A program made the position numbers and the translations under genes. Source: Polaromonas sp. JS666 (GTDB lineage Bacteria; Pseudomonadota; Gammaproteobacteria; Burkholderiales; Burkholderiaceae_C). Taken from it: a stretch of 64,000 nucleotides of DNA. Each line of letters starts with the position of its first letter. The first letter of the stretch is position 1. Below the pieces are notes generated by a model, which saw only the letters and a program-made list of their open reading frames with translations, was not told the origin of the DNA and did not search any database. Positions 41,101 through 49,261 of this stretch are shown here, in pieces. The stretch spans positions 558,001-622,000 of the forward strand of contig NC_007948.1 in the NCBI RefSeq assembly GCF_000013865.1. Direction: 5' to 3'.

Positions 41101-41135
41101 ACCTTAATTGTTTAGGTTTAAAGTAAATTCGTCAA
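41101..41135 (-). promoter_or_regulatory. promoter and candidate MarR operator of the aminobenzoate operon
   Basis: On the minus strand TTGACG (41130-41135) and AACAAT (41107-41112) are separated by 17 bases, giving a sigma-70-type promoter with a predicted leader of about 26 bases before ATG 41074. An imperfect palindrome ACCTTAA-TTG-TTTAGGT at 41101-41117 overlaps the -10 element. Its size and position suit a MarR dimer. Confidence 0.55.
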
Positions 41136-41252
41136 GCGGTTTTTTACCGGCCGGCCATGGCGGCTTTCCGGCCAGTCAGAAAGACGGAAAAGTTGATTCT
41201 GAAAAAGAGGAGCAGGGGCGCCGGGCACCAGGCGTCAAGGCGCCAGGCCGGG

Positions 41253-42002
41253 TCAGGGCGCCTGAAAGCCCCCGGCGCGGTAGGTCAGCACCAGCGTGTC
41301 CCGGTAGCCGTCTTCTGCAGGGCCGTCGCCCGGCAGGATGGGCGTGGTTTCGTGAATCACGCGGGCATCGTCCAGCAGCAGCGTAGTCAGCGGCTCCTGC
41401 ATCACAAAGCGCACGCCGTCCGGGCCGTTCGCGTCAAACACCCGGGTCTCGCCGCCCTTGACGCCATGGCGTGCCACCAGCAGCACCACCACAAAGTCGA
41501 CGCCATCGCGGTGCGCGCCTTCCGGCGTCGGGCGTCCGACGCCGCCGGCGGTGTCGATGCGGAACTGGTGCGCCTCGATATACCAGCGCGGCACGGGACG
41601 GACCTGGGCAAACAGCTTTCCCAGGCTGGCCAGCAAATCTGTCCAGGCGGGCGCCTCGGCCACGGCCGGCTCCACCGGCTCGAACCAGCGCTCAAAGCCA
41701 CCATGCAGGGCGTTGTAGTCGGTGGGCTGCCAGTGGGCGCGGTGCGGCGCCTGCGTGAGCGCGCCACCCGGCAGTTCCTGGACAAAGCAGGCATGCCGGC
41801 GCTTGCGGTAATGCCCGCCGTCCTTGAGGTGGGCGTCGGGCGGCAGGCGGTTCCAGGAGTCGGTCAGCTGTTGCCAGCCCTGCCTCCATGCGGGGCTGTC
41901 GAGGTGCAGGCTGGTGGTGAGGCCGGCCGGGTAGAGCAGGCTCAGGCCATCCTGGCGAAGGGCCTGATCAGCGGGTTTTTGAACGGTGGCGATATTGAAC
42001 AT
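41253..42002 (-). CDS. 2-oxoglutarate/Fe(II) dioxygenase family protein (PF10014-like)
   Basis: This 249-residue protein resembles the 2OG-Fe dioxygenase family that includes the L-isoleucine dioxygenase IDO. The iron ligands are visible as H164 and D166 in EGAHRDGVDF and H217 in RVIHETTPI; R234 in GYRDTLVLTYR would bind 2-oxoglutarate. Such enzymes hydroxylate free amino acids in some bacteria. It stands alone, downstream of no obvious partner gene, and is divergent from the DUF1840 gene. The substrate is unknown. Confidence 0.85.
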   Translation of the reverse strand: MFNIATVQKPADQALRQDGLSLLYPAGLTTSLHLDSPAWRQGWQQLTDSWNRLPPDAHLKDGGHYRKRRHACFVQELPGGALTQAPHRAHWQPTDYNALHGGFERWFEPVEPAVAEAPAWTDLLASLGKLFAQVRPVPRWYIEAHQFRIDTAGGVGRPTPEGAHRDGVDFVVVLLVARHGVKGGETRVFDANGPDGVRFVMQEPLTTLLLDDARVIHETTPILPGDGPAEDGYRDTLVLTYRAGGFQAP

Positions 42003-42232
42003 GCTGGCTATTTTGCTTTACCGCGCGCTTCGGTTGCCGTTCAGGCGCCAGGTGGGGCGGGAAGTGGTACCGGAGCAGGCGCGGGAAGGCCGAAAAGAGA
42101 TGGCAAAAACGGACCAAAAAAGATATCAAAAAAGAGATGGAAAAAGAGATGGAAAAAGAGATGAACCCTGGCTGCAGACAGAGGTCAAAAAGCTGCTCAT
42201 AATGAAGGTGCTGTTTATCAGAGGAGTCTTTC
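42003..42232. other. divergent intergenic region with a 12-base tandem repeat
   Basis: This 230-base region holds promoters for the leftward dioxygenase and rightward DUF1840 genes. At 42129-42164 the unit AAAAAGAGATGG occurs three times, the last copy with one change. GAGGAG lies 6 bases before ATG 42233. Confidence 0.7.
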
Positions 42233-42529
42233 ATGCTGTACAAATTCAAATCCAAAGATGCCGGCAACGTGATCATGCTGGAGCCCAATGGCCGCCGGGT
42301 TCTTGAAATCATCGGCAAGGACGCCGGGCCCAAGGGCATCATCCTGCCCGAGGAGATGCCCGCGGCGATTGAGGCGCTCAAGGCGGCCATTGCGCTGGAA
42401 TATGCAGGCGATGAACAGGTCGGTACCGTACCGGGCGATGGGCTGGGCCTGCATCAGCGCGCCCTGCCTTTCATCGACATGCTCGAGCGCAACCACAAGG
42501 CCGGCCACGAAGTGGTCTGGGGCGTGTAG
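42233..42529 (+). CDS. DUF1840 family protein
   Basis: This 98-residue protein (MLYKFKSKDAGNVIMLEPNG, ILPEEMPAAIEALKAAI, ALPFIDMLERNHKAGHEVVW) matches the DUF1840 family, small soluble proteins found almost only in betaproteobacteria and of unknown function. It has no signal peptide or membrane segment. A strong ribosome site and a terminator 30 bases after its stop show it is a complete single-gene unit. Confidence 0.9.
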   Translation: MLYKFKSKDAGNVIMLEPNGRRVLEIIGKDAGPKGIILPEEMPAAIEALKAAIALEYAGDEQVGTVPGDGLGLHQRALPFIDMLERNHKAGHEVVWGV

Positions 42530-42558
42530 GGTTTGCCGCAGGGCGCCGGTTCATCCCG

Positions 42559-42589
42559 CAAAAAAAGCCCCGGTGACGGGGCTTTTTTG
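42559..42589 (+). terminator. bidirectional rho-independent terminator
   Basis: AAAAAAGCCCC-GGTGAC-GGGGCTTTTTT forms a perfect stem flanked by A and T runs, so it can end both the rightward DUF1840 transcript and the leftward Bug transcript. Confidence 0.92.
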
Positions 42590-42635
42590 CATGCGGCGGC
42601 AAGTGCGATCCCCGCACGGGCCGCGCTTTTTCCGG

Positions 42636-43646
42636 CTAGTCGATCTTGGCGCCGGAAGCCTTCACCACCTGGGCCCACTTCTTGTGCTCCGCGTCGATGA
42701 AGGCCGTGAACTGTTGTGGCGTGTTGCCGCCCGGAATCGCGCCCTGGGCCAGCAGTTTTTCCTTGATGGCCGGCGTGTTCAGTGACTTGGCCACTTCCTG
42801 CTGGATGCGGTTGACGATGTCGGGCGGCGTGCCCGCAGGGGCAAGCAGGCCAAACCACGAGCTGGCATCAAAGCCCCTCAGCGGGCCGGCCTCCGCCACA
42901 GTGGGCGTATCGGGCAGGGCGGCAGACCGCTGCGCGCTGGTCACGGCGAAGGCCTTGAGCTTGCCAGCCTTGATCTGCGGCAGGGCCGAGGGCAGGTTGT
43001 CAAACATCACATCCACATTGCCGCCAACCAGATCCAGCATGGCCGGGCCGGAGCCACGGTAAGGAATGTGCGGCATGAAAGTCCCGGTCATGCTCTTGAA
43101 CAGCTCCCCTGCCAGATGAATCGATGTGCCGTTGCCGCTGGATGCCATGCTCAACTTTCCAGGATTGGCTTTGGCGTACTTGACAAAGTCGGCGACGTTG
43201 TGGATGTTCAGCGCGGCTGCCTTGTCTGCGTTCATGACCATGACGTTGGGAACGCCCGCCACCAGTGTGATGGGCGCGAAATCTTTTTGGGAGTCAAACG
43301 GCATCTTGCTGTAAAGCGCCTTGTTGATGCTGTGCGTACCCACCGTTCCCATGAGCAGCGTGTACCCGTCGGCGGGTGATTTGGCCACCAGGTCTGCACC
43401 AATGTTGCCGCCGGCCCCGGCGCGGTTCTCGACCACAAACGGCTGGCCGAAGGCTTTGGACAGCTCAGGCGCCATCGCACGGGCCAGAATGTCCGTGGTG
43501 CCGCCGGGCGCGAAGGGCACCACGATTTTGACCGGCTTGGCCGGCCATGTGCTTTGTGCCCAGGCAGCGGGTGCTGCTAAAACAATAGCGGATAGCGCGC
43601 AACTGGCGAGGGCAAGGCGTCGATTTTGTTTAAAGGAAAGATTCAA
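42636..43646 (-). CDS. Bug family periplasmic substrate-binding protein
   Basis: This 336-residue Bug receptor is best started at TTG 43646, which has GGAG 6 bases upstream; an upstream TTG at 43685 would add 13 residues. The signal peptide ends near AAPAAWAQS. Family blocks are [39 protein letters not shown] and [20 protein letters not shown]. It closely resembles the receptor at 31530-32555 in the LPSAL region. It is flanked by terminators and appears monocistronic. Confidence 0.92.
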   Translation of the reverse strand: MNLSFKQNRRLALASCALSAIVLAAPAAWAQSTWPAKPVKIVVPFAPGGTTDILARAMAPELSKAFGQPFVVENRAGAGGNIGADLVAKSPADGYTLLMGTVGTHSINKALYSKMPFDSQKDFAPITLVAGVPNVMVMNADKAAALNIHNVADFVKYAKANPGKLSMASSGNGTSIHLAGELFKSMTGTFMPHIPYRGSGPAMLDLVGGNVDVMFDNLPSALPQIKAGKLKAFAVTSAQRSAALPDTPTVAEAGPLRGFDASSWFGLLAPAGTPPDIVNRIQQEVAKSLNTPAIKEKLLAQGAIPGGNTPQQFTAFIDAEHKKWAQVVKASGAKID

Positions 43647-43732
43647 GACGGTCTCCGGTGGATTGTTATGCGCTGCAGCCCGCAAAGATACTGTGCCCGC
43701 ACCGGTGCTTCAAGAGGGTAAATCCGGGCATG

Positions 43733-43765
43733 AAAAAAGCCGCCGGGCTTGACCCCCGGCGGCTT
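43733..43765 (-). terminator. rho-independent terminator of the 43792-44778 gene
   Basis: Read on the minus strand, GCCGCCGGGGGTCAAGCCCGGCGGC is followed by TTTTTT, a stable GC hairpin with a T-tract. It lies 27 bases after the Bug gene stop. Confidence 0.9.
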
Positions 43766-43791
43766 GGCAAATACGGCGAGGGCCGGCCTGC

Positions 43792-44778
43792 TCAGTCGGC
43801 AAACTTTCCGGCAGCCTCGATCACGGGTTTGAGCTTGGCGATCTGGTCTGCCACGAAAGCCTTGTGGGCGGCCGGCTCGACGCGCTTGTCGGCGACAACG
43901 ATCGCGCCCAGGCCTTCCTGCTTCTTGATGAAGTCAGGGTCTTTCAGTGCCAGCTTCAGAGCGGTATTGAGCTGGGCCAGCACGGCAGGGGGTGTGCCCT
44001 TGGGCGCATACAGGCCATGCCAGATGGTCAGATCAAATCCCTTCAAGCCCATGTCCTGCAGCGTCGGATAGTCCTTGAGCAGTTTGTTGCCGGACAGGGG
44101 CTTGGCCGTGGTCACGGCAAACGCCTTGACACGGCCGGCCTCGATCTGGCCGGTGGTGTTGGTGGTCTGGTCGCACATCAGGTCGACCTGACCGCCCACC
44201 AGTGCGTTCATGGCCGGCGCGGTGCCGCCGAACGGGATGGTGGTCATGGCGTCGTTGGCCTTGATGGCCGATTGCCACATCAAGCCGCACAGGTGCGAGG
44301 CGGAACCCAGGCCGGCGTGGGCGATGTTCAGTTTGCCGGCATTGGCCTTGATGTAGTTTTCAAAGTCACGGTAGTTGTTGGCCGGCAACTGGGGCTTGCC
44401 GATCAGGGTCATCGGCACTTCGTTGATCATGCCGACGTATTCGAAATCATCCAGCGGCTTGTAAGACAGTTTGCGGTACAGGGCGGGTGCGGACGCCATG
44501 CCAATGTGGTGAAGCAGCAGCGTATGGCCATCAGGGGCCGCCTTGGCGACCTTGGCCGCGCCAATGGTGCCTCCGGCGCCGTTGACGTTTTCCACCACAA
44601 AATTGGCGCCACCGCCCATGGATTTGCGCATGGCTTCGGCCAGGTCGCGCGCCACCCGGTCGGTGGGGCCGCCGGCGGCAAAAGGAACCACAAAGCTGAT
44701 GGGCTTGGAGCCCGGGAAGGTTTGGGCGTTGGCGAAGAGGGCTGTCGCGGCGACGGCCAAGACTAACAAGCGTTTCAT
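43792..44778 (-). CDS. Bug family periplasmic substrate-binding protein
   Basis: This 328-residue Bug receptor starts at ATG 44778, with AAGGAG 6-7 bases upstream. It has a short Sec signal (MKRLLVLAVAATALFANAQ). Family blocks are ISFVVPFAAGGPTDRVARDL, NVNGAGGTIGAAKVAKAAPD and NALVGGQVDLMCDQTTNTTG. It is a close paralogue of the receptor at 24701-25693 (same GPTD and CDQTT words). It is a single-gene unit with its own terminator. Confidence 0.93.
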   Translation of the reverse strand: MKRLLVLAVAATALFANAQTFPGSKPISFVVPFAAGGPTDRVARDLAEAMRKSMGGGANFVVENVNGAGGTIGAAKVAKAAPDGHTLLLHHIGMASAPALYRKLSYKPLDDFEYVGMINEVPMTLIGKPQLPANNYRDFENYIKANAGKLNIAHAGLGSASHLCGLMWQSAIKANDAMTTIPFGGTAPAMNALVGGQVDLMCDQTTNTTGQIEAGRVKAFAVTTAKPLSGNKLLKDYPTLQDMGLKGFDLTIWHGLYAPKGTPPAVLAQLNTALKLALKDPDFIKKQEGLGAIVVADKRVEPAAHKAFVADQIAKLKPVIEAAGKFAD

Positions 44779-44954
44779 ACGTGTCTCCTTGAAAATGAGC
44801 CTCGAGTGTAAGAGTGGCGCAGGGCACATTTACAGTGGGAACTACGTAAGCAATATCCTCTACACGGGGGCGATGTACCGCACGAAAAGAGTGAAAGCGT
44901 GGCCTCCCGTCTCCGGGCCGACCCCCTTCTTTCAGCCCGCTTTTTTTATTCTCC

Positions 44955-46223
44955 TTATTGATAGCTGCGGGCGTCCTCAATCACCTTGCCGTCGTTGGGA
45001 AGGCTTCCAGGGTCCATCAGCTGCACCGTGCCGCGCAGCTTGGTGACATCGCGTATGGCCTCGCTGATGCGCTGGTCCAGCCCCGCCTGCGCTGCGGCGC
45101 CCCCTGCGATTTCGACCTGAAGGGTCATGCTGTCATTGGCCATCTCGCCGTTGACCACCAGCCGGGCCTTGCTCACCTCGGGAAAACGCCGGGTAATGTC
45201 GGCTATCTGGCCCGGATGCACAAACATGCCGCGTACCTTGACGGTCTGGTCCGCCCGACCCATCCAGCCCTTGATGCGGGTGTTGGTGCGCCCGGTCGGG
45301 CAGCGGCCCGGCAACACGGCCGACAGATCGCCGGTGCCGAAGCGGATCAGCGGGTAGTCGGGGTTCAGCGTGGTGACCACGAGTTCGCCCACTTCACCCT
45401 CGGCCACCGGGGTGCCCGTGCCGGGACGGACGATTTCCACAATCACGCCTTCATCGAGCACCAGGCCTTCGCGCGCTTCGGTCTCGTAGGCAATCAGGCC
45501 CAGGTCGGCCGAGGCATAACACTGGTAGCCGGCAATGCCGTGCCCGGCCAGCCAGTCGCGCAGGCTGGGCGGAAAGGCCTCTGCCGAAACCAGGGCCTTG
45601 GTGACGGTGGGCAGGGCCACGCCCATCTCGGCGGCCTTGTCGACAATGATTTTCAGAAAACTCGGCGTGCCGATATACCCTGCCGGTTTTAATTCGGCCA
45701 TGGCCTGCACCTGCTGCTCGGTTTGCCCGGTGCCGCCCGGAAACACCGTGCAGCCCAGCGCATGGGCGCCGCTTTCCATCATGGAGCCGGCCGGTACAAA
45801 GTGGTAGCTGAAGCAGTTATGAATCAGCTCGCCGGGGCGAAACCCGGCGGCAAACAGGGCGCGTGCCAGGCGCCAGTAGTCTTTGCGCGTACCTTCGGGT
45901 TCGTAAATCGTGCCGGGGCTGGCAAACACGTGCGGCATGTGGGGGCCATAGCGCAGCGCACTGAAGCCGCCAAAGGGGTCCCCGCTGCCGGTTGTCAGGC
46001 GTTCGGCCTGCTGCAGCGCCAGCAACTCGTGCTTGCGGGTCACCGGCAGGTGCGCCAGCGCGGCGCGGGAGGTGACGGTGCTGGCATCGACCCCCCGCAA
46101 AATGCCGGCAAAGGCCGGCGCATGGGACTGCGCATGCGCGATCTGCTGCGGCAGCGCGGCCATCAGGGCGGCTTCGCGTTGCGAAGGGGGTTGCACTTCC
46201 AGTGCGTCGTAATGTGTTGTCAC
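44955..46223 (-). CDS. phenylacetate-CoA ligase-like AMP-forming ligase
   Basis: This 422-residue protein belongs to the PaaK-like branch of adenylate-forming ligases. Marks include GSGDPFGGFSALRYG, NCFSYHFVPAGSMMESGAHA, GYIGTPSFLKIIVDKA and the C-terminal GRADQTVKVRGMFVHPGQIA. A GTG start at 46223 has GGGAG 7 bases upstream. It ends the leftward liv-type operon, suggesting that the imported acid is activated to a CoA ester. The substrate is unknown; PaaK itself is usually found with paaABCDE, absent here. Confidence 0.88.
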   Translation of the reverse strand: MTTHYDALEVQPPSQREAALMAALPQQIAHAQSHAPAFAGILRGVDASTVTSRAALAHLPVTRKHELLALQQAERLTTGSGDPFGGFSALRYGPHMPHVFASPGTIYEPEGTRKDYWRLARALFAAGFRPGELIHNCFSYHFVPAGSMMESGAHALGCTVFPGGTGQTEQQVQAMAELKPAGYIGTPSFLKIIVDKAAEMGVALPTVTKALVSAEAFPPSLRDWLAGHGIAGYQCYASADLGLIAYETEAREGLVLDEGVIVEIVRPGTGTPVAEGEVGELVVTTLNPDYPLIRFGTGDLSAVLPGRCPTGRTNTRIKGWMGRADQTVKVRGMFVHPGQIADITRRFPEVSKARLVVNGEMANDSMTLQVEIAGGAAAQAGLDQRISEAIRDVTKLRGTVQLMDPGSLPNDGKVIEDARSYQ

Positions 46224-46304
46224 TCGAAATCTCCCAAATCCTGCGGCCGGGCGGAGTTTTTCGCCCGGCCGTCCCAAGGAAAATTAGCTCCCCTGGGGGG
46301 CAGC

Positions 46305-46468
46305 GCAGTACGCGAAGCGACAGGCTCGCGCGCGGCATACCGAAGCGGCCCGCGGCAAGTCCTGCGTAGGCCAGTCCAAGCCGCGGAACCGGCTTTGCCG
46401 GGCCGCAGGCGGGCGGCCCCCTCGGGGGGCAGCGAACCACACGAAGTGAAAAGCGTGGGGGCCATATC
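46305..46468. repeat. GC-rich repeat, copy A1
   Basis: This 164-base unit begins GCAGTACGCGAAGCGACAGG, contains a strong hairpin (GCGGCCCCCTCGGGGGGC) and ends GCGTGGGGGCCATATCA. It is almost identical to 46662-46826. Both lie in the gap between livF-like and PaaK-like genes. Confidence 0.9.
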
Positions 46469-46661
46469 AACGGAAGGTAAGGTCTTAAACCAGCAGGGGC
46501 CGCGGAACCGGCCTTGGCCTGTCCTGAGCCTGTCGAAGGGCCGGGCCGCAGGCGCAGCGGCCCCCGAGGGGCTGGAGCCCGCGGCTCCAAGCCTGCCTGC
46601 GCAGCCTTGGACGGGCGACAGAGGTGAAGCGTCTCGCGAGCCGCGGCCTGCAAGGCCTCGC
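46467..46661. repeat. GC-rich repeat, copy B1 with a nested short repeat
   Basis: This unit (CAACGGAAGGTAAGG... GCGGCCCCCGAGGGGCTGGA...) is closely related to 50474-50660. Compared with that copy it has an extra run of about 27 bases containing CCTGAGCCTGTCGAAGGG, itself a commonly dispersed bacterial palindromic word. Confidence 0.85.
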
Positions 46662-46826
46662 GCAGTACGCGAAGCGACAGGCGCGCGCGCGGCATACCGA
46701 AGCGGCCCGCGGCAAGTCCTGCATGGGCCAGTCCAAGCCGCGGAACCGGCTTTGCCGGGCCGCAGGCGGGCGGCCCCCTCGGGGGGCAGCGAACCACACG
46801 AAGTGGGGAGCGTGGGGGCCATATCA
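46662..46826. repeat. GC-rich repeat, copy A2
   Basis: This is the second near-identical copy of the 46305-46468 unit. Its last bases form the stop codon of the livF-like gene, so insertion or duplication reached exactly to the gene end. Confidence 0.9.
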
Positions 46827-47633
46827 GGCCAGCCAGCGCTTGCGGCGCTTGTAGCTCTTGACGTCCTTGAAGCTCTTGCGTTCCCCGCCGCCCACACCCA
46901 GGTAAAACTCCTTGACGTCTTCATTGCTGGCCAGGTCGGCCGCCAGCCCGTCCATCACCACGCGGCCGCTTTCCATGATGTAGCCATAGTCGGCGTATTT
47001 CAGCGCCATGTTGGTATTTTGCTCAGCCAGCAGGAAGGTGACCTTTTCTTTCTGGTTGAGGTCTTTGACGATGTTGAACACCTCTTCGACAATTTGCGGC
47101 GCCAGCCCCATCGAGGGCTCGTCCAGCAACACCATGGATGGGCTGGCCATCAGGGCCCGGCCAATCGCGCACATCTGCTGCTCGCCACCGGAGGTGTACG
47201 CGGCCTGCGAGGTACGCCGCGTTTTCAGGCGCGGAAAGTAGTTGTAGACCTTCTCCAGGTTGGCGGCCACTTCGGCCTTGCTCTTGCGGGTGTAGGCACC
47301 GGTCAGCAGGTTCTCTTCAATGGTCAGGTGGGCAAAGCAGTGCCGGCCCTCCATGACCTGCACCACGCCGCGCTGCACCAGGTCGGACGTCGAGAGGTTC
47401 TCAATGCGCTCGCCACGCAGCTCGATCGAGCCCTTGGTGACTTCTCCCCGTTCCCCTTTGAGGAGGTTGGAAATGGCGCGCAGGGTCGTGGTCTTGCCTG
47501 CGCCATTGCCACCCAGAAGGGCGACGATGCGACCCTGGGGCACCTGGAGCGACACGCCCTTGAGCACCAGGATCACGTGGTTGTAGATGACCTCGATGCC
47601 GTTGACGTTGAGAACGATGTTGTTGGAGTCCAT
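46824..47633 (-). CDS. Liv-type ABC transporter ATP-binding protein (LivF-like)
   Basis: This 269-residue ATPase has Walker A GGNGAGKTT, signature TSGGEQQMCAIGRAL and Walker B MVLLDEPSMGLAPQ, typical of LivF. ATG 47633 (MDSNNIVLNV) with an AAAGG site 8 bases upstream was preferred to a TTG at 47651. The C-terminus is a basic tail (KSYKRRKRWLA). It works with the LivG-like ATPase at 51831-52613. Hairpins and palindromic repeats separate it from the binding-protein gene. Confidence 0.92.
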   Translation of the reverse strand: MDSNNIVLNVNGIEVIYNHVILVLKGVSLQVPQGRIVALLGGNGAGKTTTLRAISNLLKGERGEVTKGSIELRGERIENLSTSDLVQRGVVQVMEGRHCFAHLTIEENLLTGAYTRKSKAEVAANLEKVYNYFPRLKTRRTSQAAYTSGGEQQMCAIGRALMASPSMVLLDEPSMGLAPQIVEEVFNIVKDLNQKEKVTFLLAEQNTNMALKYADYGYIMESGRVVMDGLAADLASNEDVKEFYLGVGGGERKSFKDVKSYKRRKRWLA

Positions 47634-47647
47634 AAGTTTTGCCTTTA

Positions 47648-47683
47648 CCAATCGGCAGCGCTGCGCGCAATGCTGCCGATTGG
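47648..47683 (-). promoter_or_regulatory. hairpin just upstream of the livF-like ribosome site
   Basis: Twelve-base perfect arms CCAATCGGCAGC and GCTGCCGATTGG enclose a 12-base loop. On the transcript the hairpin ends one base before the livF-like ribosome site. It has no T-tract. It may affect mRNA stability or translation start rather than terminate. Confidence 0.6.
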
Positions 47684-47685
47684 CC

Positions 47686-47790
47686 TGTCATTGCGGGCCA
47701 TCCCGGCTGTCATTGCGGACCCGATCCGCAATCCATGACAGCGCTCCTGCACGCCACCATGGATGCCGGATCAGGTCCGGCATGACACCT
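47686..47790. repeat. palindromic repeats, TGTCATTGCGGACCCGATCC type
   Basis: Several related arms occur here: TGTCATTGCGGACCCGATCC then GCAATCCATGACA, and CATGGATGCCGGATCAGGTC then CGGCATGACA. They belong to the same family as 20329-20418 and lie between the binding-protein and livF-like genes. Confidence 0.75.
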
Positions 47791-47814
47791 GAAACCCGAC
47801 ATGACAGGCTTACA

Positions 47815-49149
47815 TCAGGACTGACAATCAGCCGGGGTGCGCGGCGTCAGCTTCTTCTCGGCTGCATATCTGGCGGCGGTGGATTTGACCAGCGGCTTGA
47901 TGATCTGCTCATCGGCCTGCAGCCAGTCGGAGGTGAATTTCCACTGCTTGCCGTCCCAGGTGTGGATGCGTGCCCAGGCGGCACCCATGTGGTCGGTGCA
48001 CGAGGTGCTGATCGGGCGCATCACGCCGGCAAAGCCCAGCGCGTCCAGCTTGGCCTGGGTCAGGTTGAGGTTTTCCAGGCCCCAGCGGACCTGCTCGCCG
48101 GTCATGACCTTGCCTTTGCCGAAGCGGTCCTGGGCGGCGCGTATGCCTTCCACGCCCAGCATGGCGCTCATGGCGCCGCGCATGTAGAGCACCTGGCCGA
48201 CTTCGTCTTTCGGTCCGGTGCCCTGGCCTTTTCCATGCACCATGGCCAGCATGTCCTTGACCACCTTGGACTGGGGTTCGGCCCCGTGCTGCAAGGTCAC
48301 GGCGTTGTAGCCCTTGGCGCCATCGGCGACGTCTTTTACATCGGGTTCGGCGCCGGCCCACCACACGCCGTACATCTTCTCGCGCGCATAACCGGTCGCT
48401 TGCGCTTCCTTGATGGCGGTGGAGTTCATCACGCCCCAGCCCCATAGCAAGGTGTAGTCAGGCCGGGCCTGGCGGATTTGCAGCCAGGTGGCTTTTTGCT
48501 CTACGCCGGGTGCCGTCACGGGCAGCAGTTGCAGGTCAAAGCCGAGCTGTCTGCTGCGTTCCTGCAGCAGGGCGATGGGCTCCTTGCCATACGGGCTGTC
48601 GTGGTAGACCAGCGCGATTTTTTTGCCCTTGAGTTTGTCAAGGCCACCTTCTTTTTTTCCAATCGCTTGCAGAATGGTGTCGGATGCCACCCAGTAGGTG
48701 CCGGCGAGCGGGAAGTTCCACTTGAAGGTGGTGCCATCGGCGCTTTCACTGCGGCCATAGCCGACGGTGACGACCGAGATCTTGTCTGCCGGTGCCTTTT
48801 CGGTGATGGCAAAGGTGGCGCCCGTAGACAGGGGCTGTACCAGGGCAGCGCCACCGTTTTTGCCTTTCAGGCGCTCATAGCATTCCACGCTGCGGGCCGT
48901 GTCATAGCCGGTTTCGCACTCTTCAAACGAGAGTTTGACGCCATTGAGGCCGCCACGGGCGTTGACCAGCTTGAGGTAGTCGACATAGCCGTTGGCCCAG
49001 GGCGCGCCGTTGGGCGCGTAAGGTCCGGTCCGGTATGACAGCACCGGAATGAACTGCTCTTTGGCCTGGGCCAACGCGCCGGTGGACACCAGGGACGAAG
49101 CGCCGGCAGCCACTGCCGCAACGGCGAGAATCAAATTGCGAACCTTCAT
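47815..49149 (-). CDS. Liv-type ABC transporter substrate-binding protein
   Basis: This 444-residue type I periplasmic binding protein has a Sec signal (MKVRNLILAVAAVAAGASSL) cleaved near ALAQA. The mature part has the Leu/Ile/Val-binding fold (RTGPYAPNGAPWANGYVDYL, LSFEECETGYDTARSVECYE, GATFAITEKAPADKIS). Relatives next to AMP-forming ligases are thought to bind aromatic or other carboxylic acids rather than amino acids. Several cysteines (ECETG, SVEC, TSCTDH, ADCQS) are visible. Confidence 0.92.
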   Translation of the reverse strand: MKVRNLILAVAAVAAGASSLVSTGALAQAKEQFIPVLSYRTGPYAPNGAPWANGYVDYLKLVNARGGLNGVKLSFEECETGYDTARSVECYERLKGKNGGAALVQPLSTGATFAITEKAPADKISVVTVGYGRSESADGTTFKWNFPLAGTYWVASDTILQAIGKKEGGLDKLKGKKIALVYHDSPYGKEPIALLQERSRQLGFDLQLLPVTAPGVEQKATWLQIRQARPDYTLLWGWGVMNSTAIKEAQATGYAREKMYGVWWAGAEPDVKDVADGAKGYNAVTLQHGAEPQSKVVKDMLAMVHGKGQGTGPKDEVGQVLYMRGAMSAMLGVEGIRAAQDRFGKGKVMTGEQVRWGLENLNLTQAKLDALGFAGVMRPISTSCTDHMGAAWARIHTWDGKQWKFTSDWLQADEQIIKPLVKSTAARYAAEKKLTPRTPADCQS

Positions 49150-49261
49150 TGTTGTCTCCTAATAATTAAAAGCAAAGCACCCGAAAACTGATATCCCGAC
49201 AAGTGATCAATTACCAAAAAAATGCGCTCGTTTCATGGGTAGCCCCCAATCAACCCTGGTC

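Noticed and set aside
46305..46826. Alternating repeats considered as a CRISPR-like array
   Set aside because: Units are about 165 and 195 bases, few in number, GC-rich hairpins of unequal type, with no short regular spacers and no cas genes.
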